Below are positions 8,127 to 16,376 of a stretch of DNA of 64,000 nt, piece by piece. Positions within the stretch are counted from its first letter, which is position 1. Each line of letters starts with the position of its first letter. A program made the translations under genes and the position numbers. The DNA is from Marinifilum flexuosum. GTDB taxonomy: Bacteria; Bacteroidota; Bacteroidia; Bacteroidales; Marinifilaceae. The notes beneath the pieces were generated by a model. It was not told the DNA's origin, did not search any database, and worked only from the letters and a program-made list of their open reading frames with translations. The DNA lies in the NCBI RefSeq assembly GCF_003610555.1, contig NZ_RAPQ01000008.1, forward strand, positions 1,666,490-1,730,489. The letters run 5' to 3'.

Positions 8127-10298
8127 TTATTCAACTTCAATTTGCGAGGCTTTTTGTGCCAATTGCTGTGTTACTTCCGCAATATTGTAAAGCAACACCA
8201 ACTTTTGTCGATGAGTCCCCCTTTCTGTATTTTCCAGAGTATTCCCCAATTTTTCCAAAACAGTCTCAAGATCTTCATAGGGGCAATTCGAATCGTTTCT
8301 TCTTAATGATTCAGCAACTACCAAAAGTTCCTTTTCCACCTCCTGGTACATCAACTGCAATTCCTCATTCATATAATCAGGAATGTTACGGTGTGCACCT
8401 AAAGCCGATAAATAGGAAAGCAATGCATGGTTGAGATAGGTAATGGAAAATGCTCTTTTTTGCATTTTCTGCTGGCGTTTTGGTTCCAGTTTCATTCCCC
8501 TCCAAGCCATAGACAGAGCATTGTCAGCCTGATGAGCCTGGTATCTTGAAATTCTATAAGTCAGCAAATCATCCTCGCTGGGTGCTTTGTGTTCCAATAA
8601 AATCTGATTAAAGTAGGTGTGATTTTTCTCTACTGCACTTGCCAGTAGGTTCGGAAGTTGTTTGTATTGCCAATCGGGCCACATGAAACGAACCACGATA
8701 ATGGCCAGCAATGCTCCAATTACCGTATCTATTATTCTTGGAATCATTACCACAACGCCCTTATCAGCAATCAAGTTAAAAGCTGCGATCACAAATATGG
8801 TAACAAAGATTACCGAAACAGCATAATTGTTTTTCAGCCAGGCAAAGAAAAAGTAGGCGGCAATTAACAATAGAACCACTTGTCCTCCAACAGTAGGAAG
8901 TATTTGAACAATACTAACCCCAAGTACCACACCTGTTATGGTTCCCAGGATTCTCTGGAATAGTCTTTGCCTGGTTTCGCTATAGCTAGGCTGACACACA
9001 AATAAACTGGTTAATAAAATCCAGTAACCTTTTTCGATATCAAAAGCCAGCATCAAAAGGTAGCCGATAAGGAAACAGGTAGACAAACGGATGGCATATT
9101 TGAATTTTGGATGGTTCCAATTCAGTTGATTGGTAAAGCGTTTCCACAAACTACTTGAATCCTTGTCAACTCTAGGCAATAAACCAGAATCCACATTAAA
9201 ATTCATGTTTTGTAAGGAAAGATGTGACTGATTAAGGTTCTGAAGAAGCAAACCCAAATCATTTTTGTTCTCATTCTTCTTAATCACCTTTAGTTGTGCT
9301 TGAATGGCATTGATGGTCCACTTTAAGGAAATGGGATGATGATATTCTGTTCCCATCAACAGGCTTTTCGATACTTCGTGTGCAGCCAGTGATAATTGTA
9401 ACATCAACTGTCCCAGACCTTCTAAAACCTCTCGATTGTCAGCATCGGCACTTAATAAGTCGTAACGTTCATGACTCGAAGCAGCTCTTTCGTGAAGACT
9501 TTGTAATAGAATAAACTTGTGAAGGTACGGACGAAGTTGATTCTCATCATTCATCGCATCGCCATAACTGTTCAAAACATTTTTACAACGGCCAATAGAG
9601 TTTACCACCTTAACATTTAAGGAAGCCAATCCTTGCCTGGTCTTTTTCTGTATGGATTTATCACTGGGAAATAATTTCGATTTTTCTTTTAGATACAAAG
9701 AAAGATTTTCGAAACCATCGGCCAATTGTTCCTCTAACAGTCGTGCTGGGTGTAAATACAGCAAGATCAATGACAATAATCCATAGCACAGTGCACCTGT
9801 AGGCAATAAAATGATTTGAGCATACCAATTGGGTGTAATTTCGGCTCCCAGCATGGTATAAATGGCTACAAGCAAAGCTCCAAAGGTAATGCCTCGGTAT
9901 CGTTCGCCCAATCCACCAACCAGGATAAAGGTGATGGTAGATCCTACCAAACCAATGCCAAACAGAGTGGGGTAGGGCAGCAAAATCTCGACCGAAGCAG
10001 AGGAGATCACAAAACTAAGAATAGTAAGCAGCAAGGCTTTAACCCTTCCCTTAGGATGGTCATCGGTTTCGGATAAGGCACCAGCCAGTGCACCCAAAGC
10101 CAAAGTTACTCCAATAAAAGCCATATTGAAGATTACAAATGGAATCAACAAAGCTCCCATAGCCATGGCAGCCTTAAGGGCCAATAACCTGTTGGGATAT
10201 CGCCACAGGTTCTGTATCCAGAATTCGTACCATTGTTTGCCTTGAAATTGGGTAACTCTTAATTTGTTTTGCATGGATCGAACAATTTGAGGAGGCAA
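8127..10298 (-). CDS. FUSC-family inner-membrane protein (YccS/YhfK-like)
   Basis: The 723-residue protein has two clusters of hydrophobic helices, about residues 35-185 and 395-545, each followed by a long soluble region. This is the duplicated layout of the FUSC/YccS family, which is related to aromatic-acid exporter and fusaric-acid resistance proteins. The motif FMWPDWQYKQLPNLL after the second helix cluster is typical. The family is thought to export or exchange organic compounds across the inner membrane; the substrate here is unknown. A second in-frame ATG seven codons in (10274) is an equally good start. It is convergent with the cysteine-synthase-like gene and has no linked membrane-fusion or outer-membrane partner. 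Confidence 0.85.
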   Translation of the reverse strand: MPPQIVRSMQNKLRVTQFQGKQWYEFWIQNLWRYPNRLLALKAAMAMGALLIPFVIFNMAFIGVTLALGALAGALSETDDHPKGRVKALLLTILSFVISSASVEILLPYPTLFGIGLVGSTITFILVGGLGERYRGITFGALLVAIYTMLGAEITPNWYAQIILLPTGALCYGLLSLILLYLHPARLLEEQLADGFENLSLYLKEKSKLFPSDKSIQKKTRQGLASLNVKVVNSIGRCKNVLNSYGDAMNDENQLRPYLHKFILLQSLHERAASSHERYDLLSADADNREVLEGLGQLMLQLSLAAHEVSKSLLMGTEYHHPISLKWTINAIQAQLKVIKKNENKNDLGLLLQNLNQSHLSLQNMNFNVDSGLLPRVDKDSSSLWKRFTNQLNWNHPKFKYAIRLSTCFLIGYLLMLAFDIEKGYWILLTSLFVCQPSYSETRQRLFQRILGTITGVVLGVSIVQILPTVGGQVVLLLIAAYFFFAWLKNNYAVSVIFVTIFVIAAFNLIADKGVVVMIPRIIDTVIGALLAIIVVRFMWPDWQYKQLPNLLASAVEKNHTYFNQILLEHKAPSEDDLLTYRISRYQAHQADNALSMAWRGMKLEPKRQQKMQKRAFSITYLNHALLSYLSALGAHRNIPDYMNEELQLMYQEVEKELLVVAESLRRNDSNCPYEDLETVLEKLGNTLENTERGTHRQKLVLLYNIAEVTQQLAQKASQIEVE

Positions 10299-10412
10299 AG
10301 ATACAAACTCAGATTGGGAATAAAATTTTAATTTTTAGAAGTGTTTGATTCAGTTGAAATTACAAACGATTGCAAGAAGAAATATAATAATTATACCGAT
10401 TGTGAAAATATA

Positions 10413-10489
10413 TGAGCCACTGCTTCGCAAGCTCACGCTGTCTAATATTTTTTACATCGACATAATACGATTTGCTATAATGGCTCATT
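10413..10489. repeat. 8-bp inverted repeat pair in the FUSC upstream gap
   Basis: ATGAGCCA (10413-10420) and TGGCTCAT (10482-10489) are perfect inverted copies 61 bp apart in the gap 10299-10644. The arms are short and the gap is AT-rich, so chance is possible. Nothing else was seen in this gap except the terminator at its right side. Confidence 0.25.
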
Positions 10490-10531
10490 AAATATTACAT
10501 TAGGTATTACTGGTAGAAGAATTTTAAGGAT

Positions 10532-10577
10532 GAATAAAAAATAAAAAAGAGGCCGACTCAAAAGAAATGCCTCTTTT
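10532..10577 (-). terminator. Rho-independent terminator for the 212-residue gene (minus strand)
   Basis: Arms 10545-10553 and 10569-10577 (AAAAGAGGC and its complement) form a 9-bp stem. Read on the minus strand, the hairpin continues into a T-rich tail over 10532-10548. It lies 68 bp past the stop codon of the minus-strand gene. Confidence 0.8.
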
Positions 10578-10644
10578 GGGTCAACCCACTTACTAAAGAA
10601 TCGAATTCAAATGATTACAAAACAAATCACAGTTATGCTATATC

Positions 10645-11283
10645 TTATTTTATGGCCTCCAGAGTAATGCTTTCCACATTTGATTTTTGCCCAACCATTT
10701 TTCCTTTGTATATGAAATAGGCGTAATAACTCCTGGTTTCTGGTTTTTTAGGATCCATACGAGCTTTGGGATCTTGCCAATTATGACGGGTAAGGGTTTC
10801 CTCGTATTCTCTTACTTCATCGCCATAGCTAACTGTACAGAACAAACGAATACCATCGAATATCGATTTTTTGAATTTAATTTGAGGAGCACCCGATACC
10901 AAATCAATTTCCAATTCAGGTCGCTGTGTATCGGTATCGATAATGCGTTGAATAGGATTAAGTCCCAAATCCTCAAGAATGGCAGGAGTACAAATTGGAT
11001 TGTTCACCAATTCTTTTCTGAAGTCACGAACTACACTTACACAATTGGGATGCTTGATTTCATACTCTTTGTTGGTAGAACGCGATTGAGCTTTAATAAT
11101 GTTTTTCTTCTCGCTCAATGCCTTGTCATCCTGAAGTACCTTTATAATTTCGGCAATTCTCTCAGCAGGAATACCTAGTACCTCTTGATAAACAGGAAGC
11201 TTGGCAATGAGGTTTTCGCCTTGAGCATTAAAATCCTCCTCAGCTTTTGAAATGTAATCACTGTTTACTTTGACTTGTGTCAT
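10645..11283 (-). CDS. uncharacterised 212-residue protein
   Basis: I do not recognise this family. The protein has no signal peptide and no membrane segment. The N-terminal half (residues 1-115) is predicted from composition to be helical and charged. The C-terminal part (about 120-212) looks like beta strands, with motifs FDGIRLFCTVSYGDEVREYEE, shown only in part by conservation of aromatic and charged residues, and ends YAYFIYKGKMVGQKS before the last strand. Codon use resembles neighbouring genes, it has an ATG start and its own terminator, so it is very likely a real cytosolic protein. It is isolated between a FUSC gene and a long non-coding region, so context gives no function. Confidence 0.75.
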   Translation of the reverse strand: MTQVKVNSDYISKAEEDFNAQGENLIAKLPVYQEVLGIPAERIAEIIKVLQDDKALSEKKNIIKAQSRSTNKEYEIKHPNCVSVVRDFRKELVNNPICTPAILEDLGLNPIQRIIDTDTQRPELEIDLVSGAPQIKFKKSIFDGIRLFCTVSYGDEVREYEETLTRHNWQDPKARMDPKKPETRSYYAYFIYKGKMVGQKSNVESITLEAIK

Positions 11284-11857
11284 GACATTTTTTTTTAGGT
11301 TTTACATTAATATTTTGTTTCTTAAATCTTGTTATAATAAAGTTGGTGTGTATTTTTATAAATGTCAATGATTTTTGCATAAAAAATTTCATTAATCATG
11401 AAAAAAGGTTTTTAAGTCCAGTAAAAGCTGCCATTAGAGGAATTAGTGTTCGTGTGAAATATTTTTGAAAAAGAAGGAGAAATCATTTATCCGAGCTTCC
11501 AAACAGGTATTCTTAAACTCCGCGAAATGCATATGATAACTAAACTATATGAAATAGATCAATTTTTACATCTTTTTTATTATTCAGAATGGCGGAAGTG
11601 TCAATAAATACGGGTTGTGTTCACTTTTTGTGGAAGAATGTTCATTTTAGGAAGAATTTTTAAATTTAGATATGGTTTTATACAAGTGTTGAAAAATACT
11701 TCTGTAATATCAATTAAAATAGAGGTTGTGTGGAATATGATATTTCTATATTTATTCATTAAGTTTATTGAAAATTTTAGGGGATAAGTACATTTTTCCT
11801 CCAAAAAGTCAAAATATCTTCTCCAAACAGATTTTCGAAGGCTAAAAAAATACTTCT

Positions 11858-12130
11858 GGAGCTTAGGAAAAGCTGTCTGGAAAAATTGTTAGAGCCAGCG
11901 GAAGTTCAAAACAGCATAACTGGTGTTCGGAAAAGTTCTGCAGACTTTAAAAAATGCCCAAAGGAAGTTCAGAAAAGCTGTTCGGAAGCTCCGTTGGCCT
12001 TCGCGGAAGTTCAAAAAAGCATATCGGAAGTTCAGAAAAGCTGTCTGGAAGTTCCGTTGGCTCTAGCGGAAGTTCGGAAAAGCTGTTTCTAAAGTCAGCT
12101 GGCTCTAAAAAAAGTTCCGCAGGACCTAAA
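11858..12130. repeat. 21-bp degenerate tandem repeat, about 12 to 13 copies
   Basis: Units begin with GGAAGTTC or close variants and are mostly exactly 21 bp. Two unit types alternate: one with AGAAAAGCTGTCT after the shared start, one with CGTTGGCTCTAGC. The best-preserved run is 11964-12091. Because 21 is a multiple of three, all frames stay open and would encode seven-residue repeats such as GSSEKLF, but no start or codon signal marks a gene. It is best read as a non-coding minisatellite. Confidence 0.75.
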
Positions 12131-12319
12131 ATGTTTTCCGAAAGTACGATTTTATCTTCTGTTGAATCGTTTTAAGTTTATAGATGGGATAATGTTTGTT
12201 TTTGGGGTAGTATTGCCGAATTGGTGATGTCTATTTTATATTAATATCCTTTCTTATAATTCGTTCTTTTCTTATGTAGGAAAATCATCACCATGCCTCT
12301 CAACTGGTGCATAGTAAAA

Positions 12320-12456
12320 GTCATTAAGTTAGCAGATTTCGCCCCACGCTTATCCTTTTATTCTCTAATGGGAACAGTACACAGGTCAAAGCCTCTTTAT
12401 GGTTTGGGGTAATTTTGGCAATGTTTATTAAAAGAATGCAGCCTTAACTTAATGAC
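12320..12456. repeat. 12-bp perfect inverted repeats enclosing 113 bp
   Basis: GTCATTAAGTTA (12320-12331) and TAACTTAATGAC (12445-12456) are exact inverted copies. The total length of 137 bp with matching ends resembles a miniature inverted-repeat element or an insertion-sequence remnant. I see no clear target-site duplication and no transposase frame, so the origin is open. Confidence 0.45.
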
Positions 12457-12720
12457 ATTAGTTGTGCAGTTCTATTGCCTTCTACTTTATGAATTCCATT
12501 ACACAAGCGTAATGATGTCTCAATTAGGAATATTGATAACATTTTGATATTGGGTTTCTATATTTGATTTAGTATTCTAAGTTATCACTGAAACTGTTAT
12601 GTATTATTTTGCGTACAAAATGTAGTAAATAAAGAATTTAGAGTAGATACAAATAATTGAACTAGAGTTTTCGCATTTGGATTTTTAGTATTTTAAAAGT
12701 GACCAATAAAATTTTAATAA

Positions 12721-15531
12721 ATGTTCCAATTACAAGCAGAGTATTCCGTTCTTCCTAAATGGCAAAAGCTTCTTAATCTGATTAGTTTAAATTTTCAATT
12801 GCCAGTAGCACTAATTATGAGATTGGATGGTGATTGGATTGAGGTTTTTATGAAATGTAACAGTGCGGAAAACCCATACATCCTTGGTCATAAAGAGAAG
12901 CTGGATGGTTTGTATTGTAATGAAGTGATTCTCTCTCAAAAAAAACTATTAGTGCCCAATGCACTTAATGACAAGGATTGGAATAACAATCCAGATATAG
13001 CTTTAGGATTAATTTCTTATTTGGGCTATCCATTGTTCTATCCCAATGGAGATGTGTTTGGAACCCTTTGTATATTAGACAAGAAAGAAAATGCTTACTC
13101 GGATAAAATCGATAATCTCCTCAAGGATATTAAGAAATTGATTGAGTTGGATTTAAAAGCTTTTTATGAATATGATTACAAAAGAGAAGCATTAGAAGAA
13201 AAGATATTTAATACCGAGGGAATACTTTCCAATGAAACTTTATTAAAAACGGAATTGAGACTTAATGAAAAAGGTCAGTTACTAAATCAGCTGAAGAGAT
13301 ATCATACCAAGAATCTTACAGATGATCTCAACTATAAAAATCTGATTAGTAATTTGAAGTCTGCATTTGTAATTTTTAAGCCTGTATTTGATAAGAATGG
13401 GAATATATTTGATGCCGAATATATCGACATGAACACTTACAATGAAAAAATTATTGGTTTCAAAAAAAGTGAAGTGATTGGTAAAACGATTCTTGATGTT
13501 TTCCCTGAAACCGAAAAGGAGTGGTTCAATAAATTTACCACAGTGGTTGCCAATAATCATCATCTAAAATTTGAAATGTATCATTCTCCTTTGAAATCCT
13601 ATTTTAATGTAAATGCTTTTCCTACTGATGAAGGTAATTTTGCAGTTGTTTATGATGATGTAACTGACTATGTTAATGCTCGGGAAAAAGAAGCTGTCAG
13701 TAACTTTAATTATAGGCAATTATTTGATAAGATAAACACTGCGATAGAAGTTTATACACCCATATATGATTTTAATGATCAGATTATAGACTTACGGTAT
13801 GTGGACATGAATCCTTTAAATGAAGAAATTATACAATTACCAAGGCATAAAGTAATTGGAAAAACTTTAATGGAGGTTTTTCCAGGTACAGAGCCCGAGT
13901 TCTTTTCTCATTTTGATAAGATTAAAAAAGTTAACGAAACACATCAATTCGATATATTTTATGCTCCTTTAAATATGTATTTGTCTTGTTCAGTATTTAA
14001 ATTGCAAGACAATACCTTTGTGCTTACATATAATAATATTACAGAACGTATTGAATCATTCAGGAAATTAAGAGAGAGTGAGAGAAGACATAAGGCAATT
14101 TTTCAGGATAGTGGTTCCATTATGCTATTAATTAACCCATTAAATGGAAAGATTGTTGATGCCAATCATGCAGCAATTAATTATACTGGATACCCCAGAG
14201 ATGTATTGCTATCTATGAATATAGATCAAATTAATATTTCGAAAAAGGAGCATTTAGCAGAGGAAATGATGAAGGTTTCTAAGGGTGAAAAAAACTACTT
14301 CGAATTTCAGCATAGAATAGCTTCGGGAGAAATTAGAAATGTTGAAGTATATGCCAGTTCCTTTGAAGAGAATGGTTTAAAGCTACTTCACTCTATTATT
14401 TTCGATGTAACAGAAAAGAAGAAAGCAATGAGTGAATCACTTAAGTTTTCTGCAATAATTGAAAAAGCTCCCGTTTCAGTTGTTATTACTGATAAGGAAG
14501 GTGTAATCATCTACGCAAATAAGCAAAATGAGATTTTAACTGGTTACTCACCTAATGAACTAATAGGTAAAAAAACCAATATATTAAAATCAGGTAAAAC
14601 CCCAATGGTTGAATATGAAAAATTATGGAATACCATTTTAAGTGGTAAAATATGGGATGGTGAGTTTTACAATAGAAAAAAGGATGGTAGTTATTATTGG
14701 GAACTAGCTACAATTGCACCAATTTACGATAAGATTCACGATCGATTAAACTTTGTAAGAATTGGGAAAGATGTTACAGAGCGGAAAGAAATGGAAATAG
14801 AGTTACTTCATGCTAAAGCGAAAGCAGAAGAAAGTGACCGACTCAAATCTTCTTTTTTGTCTAACCTCAGTCATGAAATTAGAACCCCTCTTAATGGTAT
14901 TTTAGGCTTTTCAGATATGTTACAAGACGATAAATTGCCAAAAGAAAAGAGGAAGATGTATGGAGATATCGTAGATGCATCTGGAGAACAATTGTTGATG
15001 ATTATAAGTGATTTGGTTAGAACTTCGGAGCTTGAATCGGGTACCCTAAGTATTAAAAATTCAATGTTTCAAATTAAAGAGTTACTTGAAGAGGTTAAAG
15101 ATTTTCATTTTGAAACCTGTGCATCTAAAGGTGTTAATTTATTTATAAAACATGACTCATTTAGTTGTAATGATTTTATTTCAGATAGAAAAAGAATTCG
15201 ACAAGTGCTGGATAATTTTATAAATAATGCAATTAAGTTTACTCAAGAAGGAAAGATAGAGTTGGCCGCAAAGCGTATCAATGGTAGTATTTTGTTTTCA
15301 GTAAAAGATACCGGTAACGGGATTTCTAAAGAAGATCAGAGAATAATTTTTGAAAGATTTAGGCAAGTTGAAGGCGATGACTCCATAGTAAATGAAGGTA
15401 ATGGTTTGGGCTTATATATTAATAAGGAGATTGTAGAATTATTAGGAGGGGAAATATGGGTTGAATCCGAATTTGGACTTGGTTCGACTTTTAAGTTTAC
15501 GGTAAAAAGAAGAGATAAGATCGATTTTTAG
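12721..15531 (+). CDS. cytosolic multi-PAS sensor histidine kinase (orphan)
   Basis: The 936-residue protein has no signal peptide or membrane helix. Domains in order are a GAF-like sensor (about 1-150), a short coiled linker, four PAS domains (about 205-320, 335-440, 455-570, 575-690), a HisKA dimerisation domain with the phosphorylated H718 in SHEIRTPLNG, and a HATPase domain (about 815-930) with the N box NAIKF and G boxes DTGNGI and GNGLGLY. The first two PAS domains are closely related to each other (both end in GKT.L-VFPxTE), suggesting internal duplication. There is no receiver domain and no response-regulator gene nearby, so its partner is elsewhere. The stimulus is unknown; small intracellular ligands or redox state are usual for such proteins. 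Confidence 0.92.
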   Translation: MFQLQAEYSVLPKWQKLLNLISLNFQLPVALIMRLDGDWIEVFMKCNSAENPYILGHKEKLDGLYCNEVILSQKKLLVPNALNDKDWNNNPDIALGLISYLGYPLFYPNGDVFGTLCILDKKENAYSDKIDNLLKDIKKLIELDLKAFYEYDYKREALEEKIFNTEGILSNETLLKTELRLNEKGQLLNQLKRYHTKNLTDDLNYKNLISNLKSAFVIFKPVFDKNGNIFDAEYIDMNTYNEKIIGFKKSEVIGKTILDVFPETEKEWFNKFTTVVANNHHLKFEMYHSPLKSYFNVNAFPTDEGNFAVVYDDVTDYVNAREKEAVSNFNYRQLFDKINTAIEVYTPIYDFNDQIIDLRYVDMNPLNEEIIQLPRHKVIGKTLMEVFPGTEPEFFSHFDKIKKVNETHQFDIFYAPLNMYLSCSVFKLQDNTFVLTYNNITERIESFRKLRESERRHKAIFQDSGSIMLLINPLNGKIVDANHAAINYTGYPRDVLLSMNIDQINISKKEHLAEEMMKVSKGEKNYFEFQHRIASGEIRNVEVYASSFEENGLKLLHSIIFDVTEKKKAMSESLKFSAIIEKAPVSVVITDKEGVIIYANKQNEILTGYSPNELIGKKTNILKSGKTPMVEYEKLWNTILSGKIWDGEFYNRKKDGSYYWELATIAPIYDKIHDRLNFVRIGKDVTERKEMEIELLHAKAKAEESDRLKSSFLSNLSHEIRTPLNGILGFSDMLQDDKLPKEKRKMYGDIVDASGEQLLMIISDLVRTSELESGTLSIKNSMFQIKELLEEVKDFHFETCASKGVNLFIKHDSFSCNDFISDRKRIRQVLDNFINNAIKFTQEGKIELAAKRINGSILFSVKDTGNGISKEDQRIIFERFRQVEGDDSIVNEGNGLGLYINKEIVELLGGEIWVESEFGLGSTFKFTVKRRDKIDF

Positions 15532-15613
15532 GGTTGTAAAATTGGAATCAGAGATTGTTTAAGGATTTTGATATATTGAAACTAGGATGATAAAATTTGG
15601 GTTTAAAATTAAG

Positions 15614-15645
15614 AGAGCAAGAATTCATTTCTTGCTCTTTTTACT
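15614..15645 (+). terminator. Rho-independent terminator after the histidine kinase gene
   Basis: A perfect 10-bp stem AGAGCAAGAA/TTCTTGCTCT (15614-15623, 15629-15638) with a 5-nt loop is followed by TTTTACTTTTT. Confidence 0.85.
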
Positions 15646-15960
15646 TTTTAAGTAGTAATTTTTGATACAGATTATATGATACTTTCAATATATCAATTTA
15701 AATGTAGTAGTCCTACTATTCCATTATAGTTTAAATTTAAACTATATAATAATAATCTATTCAAAAAAAACTCTTTGGTGTTAAGGGCTAACCTTCTCCC
15801 TTTACAGTTCATCAAAAGGAACCAACATTGCTTTACTTTATCTAATTGCGGTTTTTAGGTTGTAAATCTTGCTTTGCGAAAGCAAACTCAGGGTATTGTA
15901 TTACATTATAAATACATGAATTTTGAGTCGTAAATATATATTCCATAATAAAGAAGGGAG

Positions 15961-16173
15961 ATGCTTTGTAAGTTTTTATCTGCAGAAGAATTTCATAATG
16001 CTTTGATTGATAAAATAAATGATATTGAATTTGGTAACCAAACTGATTTGAGTGAATTATAGGCTTGGTTTGCCCCATCATCTGCTTGGGATGATTTTGT
16101 TAGAGAGAAAGGAGAGTATTTAGGAAATAGAATTTTTACCAGATTAGATAAATTGAGGAAAGGAAATAAATAA
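15961..16173 (+). pseudogene. small broken gene with an in-frame TAG
   Basis: The frame from ATG 15961 reads 33 codons to a TAG at 16060-16062, then continues 36 more codons to TAA at 16171. Both halves look protein-like: LSAEEFHNALIDKIND before the stop, and AWFAPSSAWDDF then GEYLGNRIFTRLDKLRK after it. A TGG-to-TAG change would explain this. A purine-rich AAGAAGGGAG directly precedes the ATG. I do not recognise the family. The alternatives are a fortuitous frame or a very short intact peptide. The rest of the 845-bp gap 15532-16376 shows nothing else. Confidence 0.4.
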
Positions 16174-16376
16174 ACCACTGCTAGCGGGAGGTACCATTCA
16201 TTTTAAATTCCATTGACTTTTGAACACCTAAACTTAGGCTTTGAATCATTCTATTTTATAAGAATTCAGCATATAAAATTTGAGTTGATCTATCAAACTA
16301 AATTTTTTTGATAAATTTAGGCCGCCTGTTTTTTTAATAAGGAAATGGGGAAATGTCATTCATAATTTTGTAATAA

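Larger units (their letters stand above)
11284..12720. other. 1.4-kb intergenic region without a supported gene
   Basis: No open frame here resembles a protein. The small frames at 11886-12175 exist only because a 21-bp repeat keeps every frame open. The region contains that tandem repeat (11858-12130) and a perfect 12-bp inverted repeat pair (12320-12456), both listed separately. The remainder is AT-rich and carries the leader of the histidine kinase gene. Confidence 0.6.

Noticed and set aside
7970-8434. A 154-codon plus-strand frame
   Set aside because: It runs antisense into the 3' end of the FUSC gene and shows no protein features; the non-overlapping part has no convincing start.
11858-12130. 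CRISPR array
   Set aside because: The units are contiguous 21-bp degenerate repeats without unique spacers, and no cas gene is present. The same applies to the 41-bp array at 53470-53737.
11886-12175. Two overlapping short open frames giving Ser/Gly/Lys- and Val/Gln-rich proteins
   Set aside because: They exist only because the 21-bp repeat keeps all frames open; there is no start context, no codon signal and no recognisable protein.
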